A stretch of 38,305 nt of DNA, from positions 2,428,869 to 2,467,173 of the forward strand of contig NZ_HG322951.1 of the NCBI RefSeq assembly GCF_000455325.1, in the 5' to 3' direction. The notes beneath the pieces were generated by a model. The model was not told the origin of the DNA, made no database searches, and was given only the letters and a program-made list of their open reading frames with translations. A program made the translations under genes and the position numbers. Shown in pieces: positions 36,946 through 38,305 of this stretch (position 1 is the first letter of the stretch; each line of letters begins with the position of its first letter). The DNA is from Mycolicibacterium septicum DSM 44393. Lineage in GTDB: Bacteria; Actinomycetota; Actinomycetes; Mycobacteriales; Mycobacteriaceae.

Positions 36946-38071
36946 GGTCACCGATGTCCACCTGGTCGGCGCCCAGCGCGGGCGGCCCGCTGCGGTAGGT
37001 GACCGGTGTCGCCGACAGCGTGATCGGGTTGGCCACTTGGGGTGTGGACGACCCGGGCACCGGGACCGTCGCCTCGATCCCGAGCTCGCCGGCGAACGCG
37101 AAGGCCTCGGAAAGGTCGTTGATCGGCCCGGCCGGGACACTCGCGGCGGTCAGCACCGAGTACCAGTGATCGGCACCGTTCTTCTTCATCGCGGTTTCGA
37201 TGATGGCGCACAACGCATCCCGGTGGGCGACCCGCTGTGGGTTGGTGCCGAATCGGGGATCGTCGGCCAGCGCCGGCTCACCGATGGCGGTGGCGAAGGC
37301 CCGGAACTGTTTGTCGTTGCCGACGGCGACCGCGATCGGACGGTCGGCGGTGTCGAATGTCTGATACGGCGCGATGCTCGGATGTCGATTGCCCATCATC
37401 TGCGGGACCGCACCGGCCCCGAGATATCCGGACGCCTGGTTCACCATGGAGGACAACAGCACCGAGAACAGATTGGTGTCGACGCGCTGCCCGGCTCCGG
37501 TGCGGTCGCGGTGCGCCAGCGCCGCCAGGATTCCGGTCGACGCGTGCAGGCCGGCCAGCACATCGACCAGTGCCACCCCGGCCTTGGTCGGATCGCCCGG
37601 CTCGGTTCCGGTGACGCTCATCAACCCGCCGACCGCCTGCACCAGCAGGTCATAGCCCGGCAGTTCGGCGCCGCCGTCGCGGCCGAATCCGGTGATCGAG
37701 CAGTAGATGAGATCGGGACGGATCGCGCGCAGGTCCTCGTAGCCCAGTCCCAGTTTCTCCATGGTCCCCGGCCGGAAGTTCTCGACCACGATGTCGGCGC
37801 CGGCCACCAGCGACCGGGCACGTTCCCGGTCGTCCGGGTCGGTCAGGTCCAACACGACCGATCGCTTGTTGCGGTTGACGGCGTTGAAATACGTTGCCAC
37901 GCCCGATGAATCGTAGGGCGGACCCCACGCCCTGGTGTCGTCGCCGGTGCCCGGCCGTTCGATCTTGATCACCTCGGCCCCGAAGTCGCCGAGCATCATC
38001 GTCGCGTACGGCCCGGCCAGCACCCGGCTGAAATCCACGACGACGATTCCGTCGAGGGCACTCATACTCAT
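36905..38071 (-). CDS. CaiB/BaiF (family III) CoA-transferase
   Basis: 388 aa. The opening LDGIVVVDFSRVLAGPYATM, then GAEVIKIERPGTGDDTRAWG, NRNKRSVVLDL and ENFRPGTMEKLGL are hallmark motifs. The catalytic aspartate is D170 in VALVDVLAGLHA. The family moves CoA between carboxylic acids through an aspartyl-CoA anhydride. The ATG at 38071 overlaps the stop of the aldehyde dehydrogenase (ATGA); a second ATG two codons on is also possible. The 3' end overlaps the PucR gene tail-to-tail. Confidence 0.92.
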   Translation of the reverse strand: MSMSALDGIVVVDFSRVLAGPYATMMLGDFGAEVIKIERPGTGDDTRAWGPPYDSSGVATYFNAVNRNKRSVVLDLTDPDDRERARSLVAGADIVVENFRPGTMEKLGLGYEDLRAIRPDLIYCSITGFGRDGGAELPGYDLLVQAVGGLMSVTGTEPGDPTKAGVALVDVLAGLHASTGILAALAHRDRTGAGQRVDTNLFSVLLSSMVNQASGYLGAGAVPQMMGNRHPSIAPYQTFDTADRPIAVAVGNDKQFRAFATAIGEPALADDPRFGTNPQRVAHRDALCAIIETAMKKNGADHWYSVLTAASVPAGPINDLSEAFAFAGELGIEATVPVPGSSTPQVANPITLSATPVTYRSGPPALGADQVDIGDLSPAGETPAAARP

Positions 38072-38305
38072 GCTCCCGCCCGCCCGCCGCGCAGGTACAC
38101 CGTGGTGGTGTGGGTGAAGAATTCGCGGGCAGCGCCGCCCTGTTCCTTGGGGCCGAGACCGCTCTTCTTGGCGCCACCGAACGGTACGTGCGGATCGGCG
38201 CCGGCCGACTCCGAGTTCACATGCAGCACGCCCACGTCGATCTGCTCGACGGCCTGCAGTGCCCGGGTCAGATCCTGGGTGAATATCGCTGCCGAGAGCC
38301 CGAAC
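38068..38305 (-). CDS. Aldehyde dehydrogenase, C-terminal part (partial)
   Basis: Reading leftward from the window edge, 78 codons encode FGLSAAIFTQDLTRALQ, VGVLHVNSESAGADPHVPFG, GAKKSGLGPKEQG and FFTHTTTVYL. This is the standard C-terminal end of NAD(P)-dependent aldehyde dehydrogenases. The catalytic Cys and Glu lie outside the window. Its TGA overlaps the CoA-transferase start, so the two form an operon, perhaps for catabolism of a carboxylate or semialdehyde. Confidence 0.88.
   Translation of the reverse strand, partial: FGLSAAIFTQDLTRALQAVEQIDVGVLHVNSESAGADPHVPFGGAKKSGLGPKEQGGAAREFFTHTTTVYLRGGRAGA

Noticed and set aside
1..38305. CRISPR array or insertion-sequence transposase
   Set aside because: No regularly spaced repeats and no DDE transposase motifs seen on either strand.

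Overview
The window reads as high-GC actinobacterial DNA, most likely a rapidly growing mycobacterium (Mycolicibacterium-like). I infer this from the GC-rich codon use, frequent GTG starts, 4-nt start/stop overlaps, the initiator-tRNA sequence, and right-hand genes typical of such chromosomes: BVMO, LLM flavin monooxygenase, TetR, DHA2-type MFS, PucR and CaiB/BaiF. It divides into the right part of a genomic island (1 to about 26,367) and ordinary chromosome (about 26,368 to 38,305).

Island, left part (1-4,935): three tyrosine-recombinase-type genes on the minus strand, each overlapping the next by 4 nt. The outer two keep the catalytic residues; the middle one appears degenerate. The third runs off the left edge.

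Island, middle (4,997-8,339): an uncharacterised plus-strand cluster. It starts with a short ORF that appears broken by one base in a C4A5C4 run. A 190-aa protein of unknown family follows, then an 804-aa SMC/Rad50-like ABC ATPase with a CPVC zinc hook. The three reading frames are joined by overlapping stops and starts, so this looks like a small operon, possibly a three-component ABC-type defence module. It is the best candidate here for something undescribed.

Island, right part (8,473-26,054): a complete BREX type 2 (Pgl) anti-phage operon, pglW-pglX-pglY-pglZ-brxD-brxHI, apparently uninterrupted, with genes overlapping or 3 nt apart. A 65-aa ORF follows, overlapping the helicase stop. The island ends at 26,321-26,367 in the 3' half of an initiator tRNA(fMet) gene without its 5' half. 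This is the expected attR of an element integrated into tRNA-fMet; the intact tRNA should lie beyond the left edge. The tRNA's terminator follows at 26,373-26,407.

Chromosome (26,440-38,305): a lipoprotein; an operon of BVMO, TetR regulator and LLM monooxygenase with a perfect 9-bp inverted-repeat operator upstream; a SAM methyltransferase divergent from a drug-efflux MFS; a 97-aa protein made of two near-identical repeats; an SDR oxidoreductase; a 49-aa conserved-looking small protein; a PucR regulator overlapping tail-to-tail with a CoA-transferase; and the C-terminus of an aldehyde dehydrogenase that precedes the CoA-transferase in the same operon.
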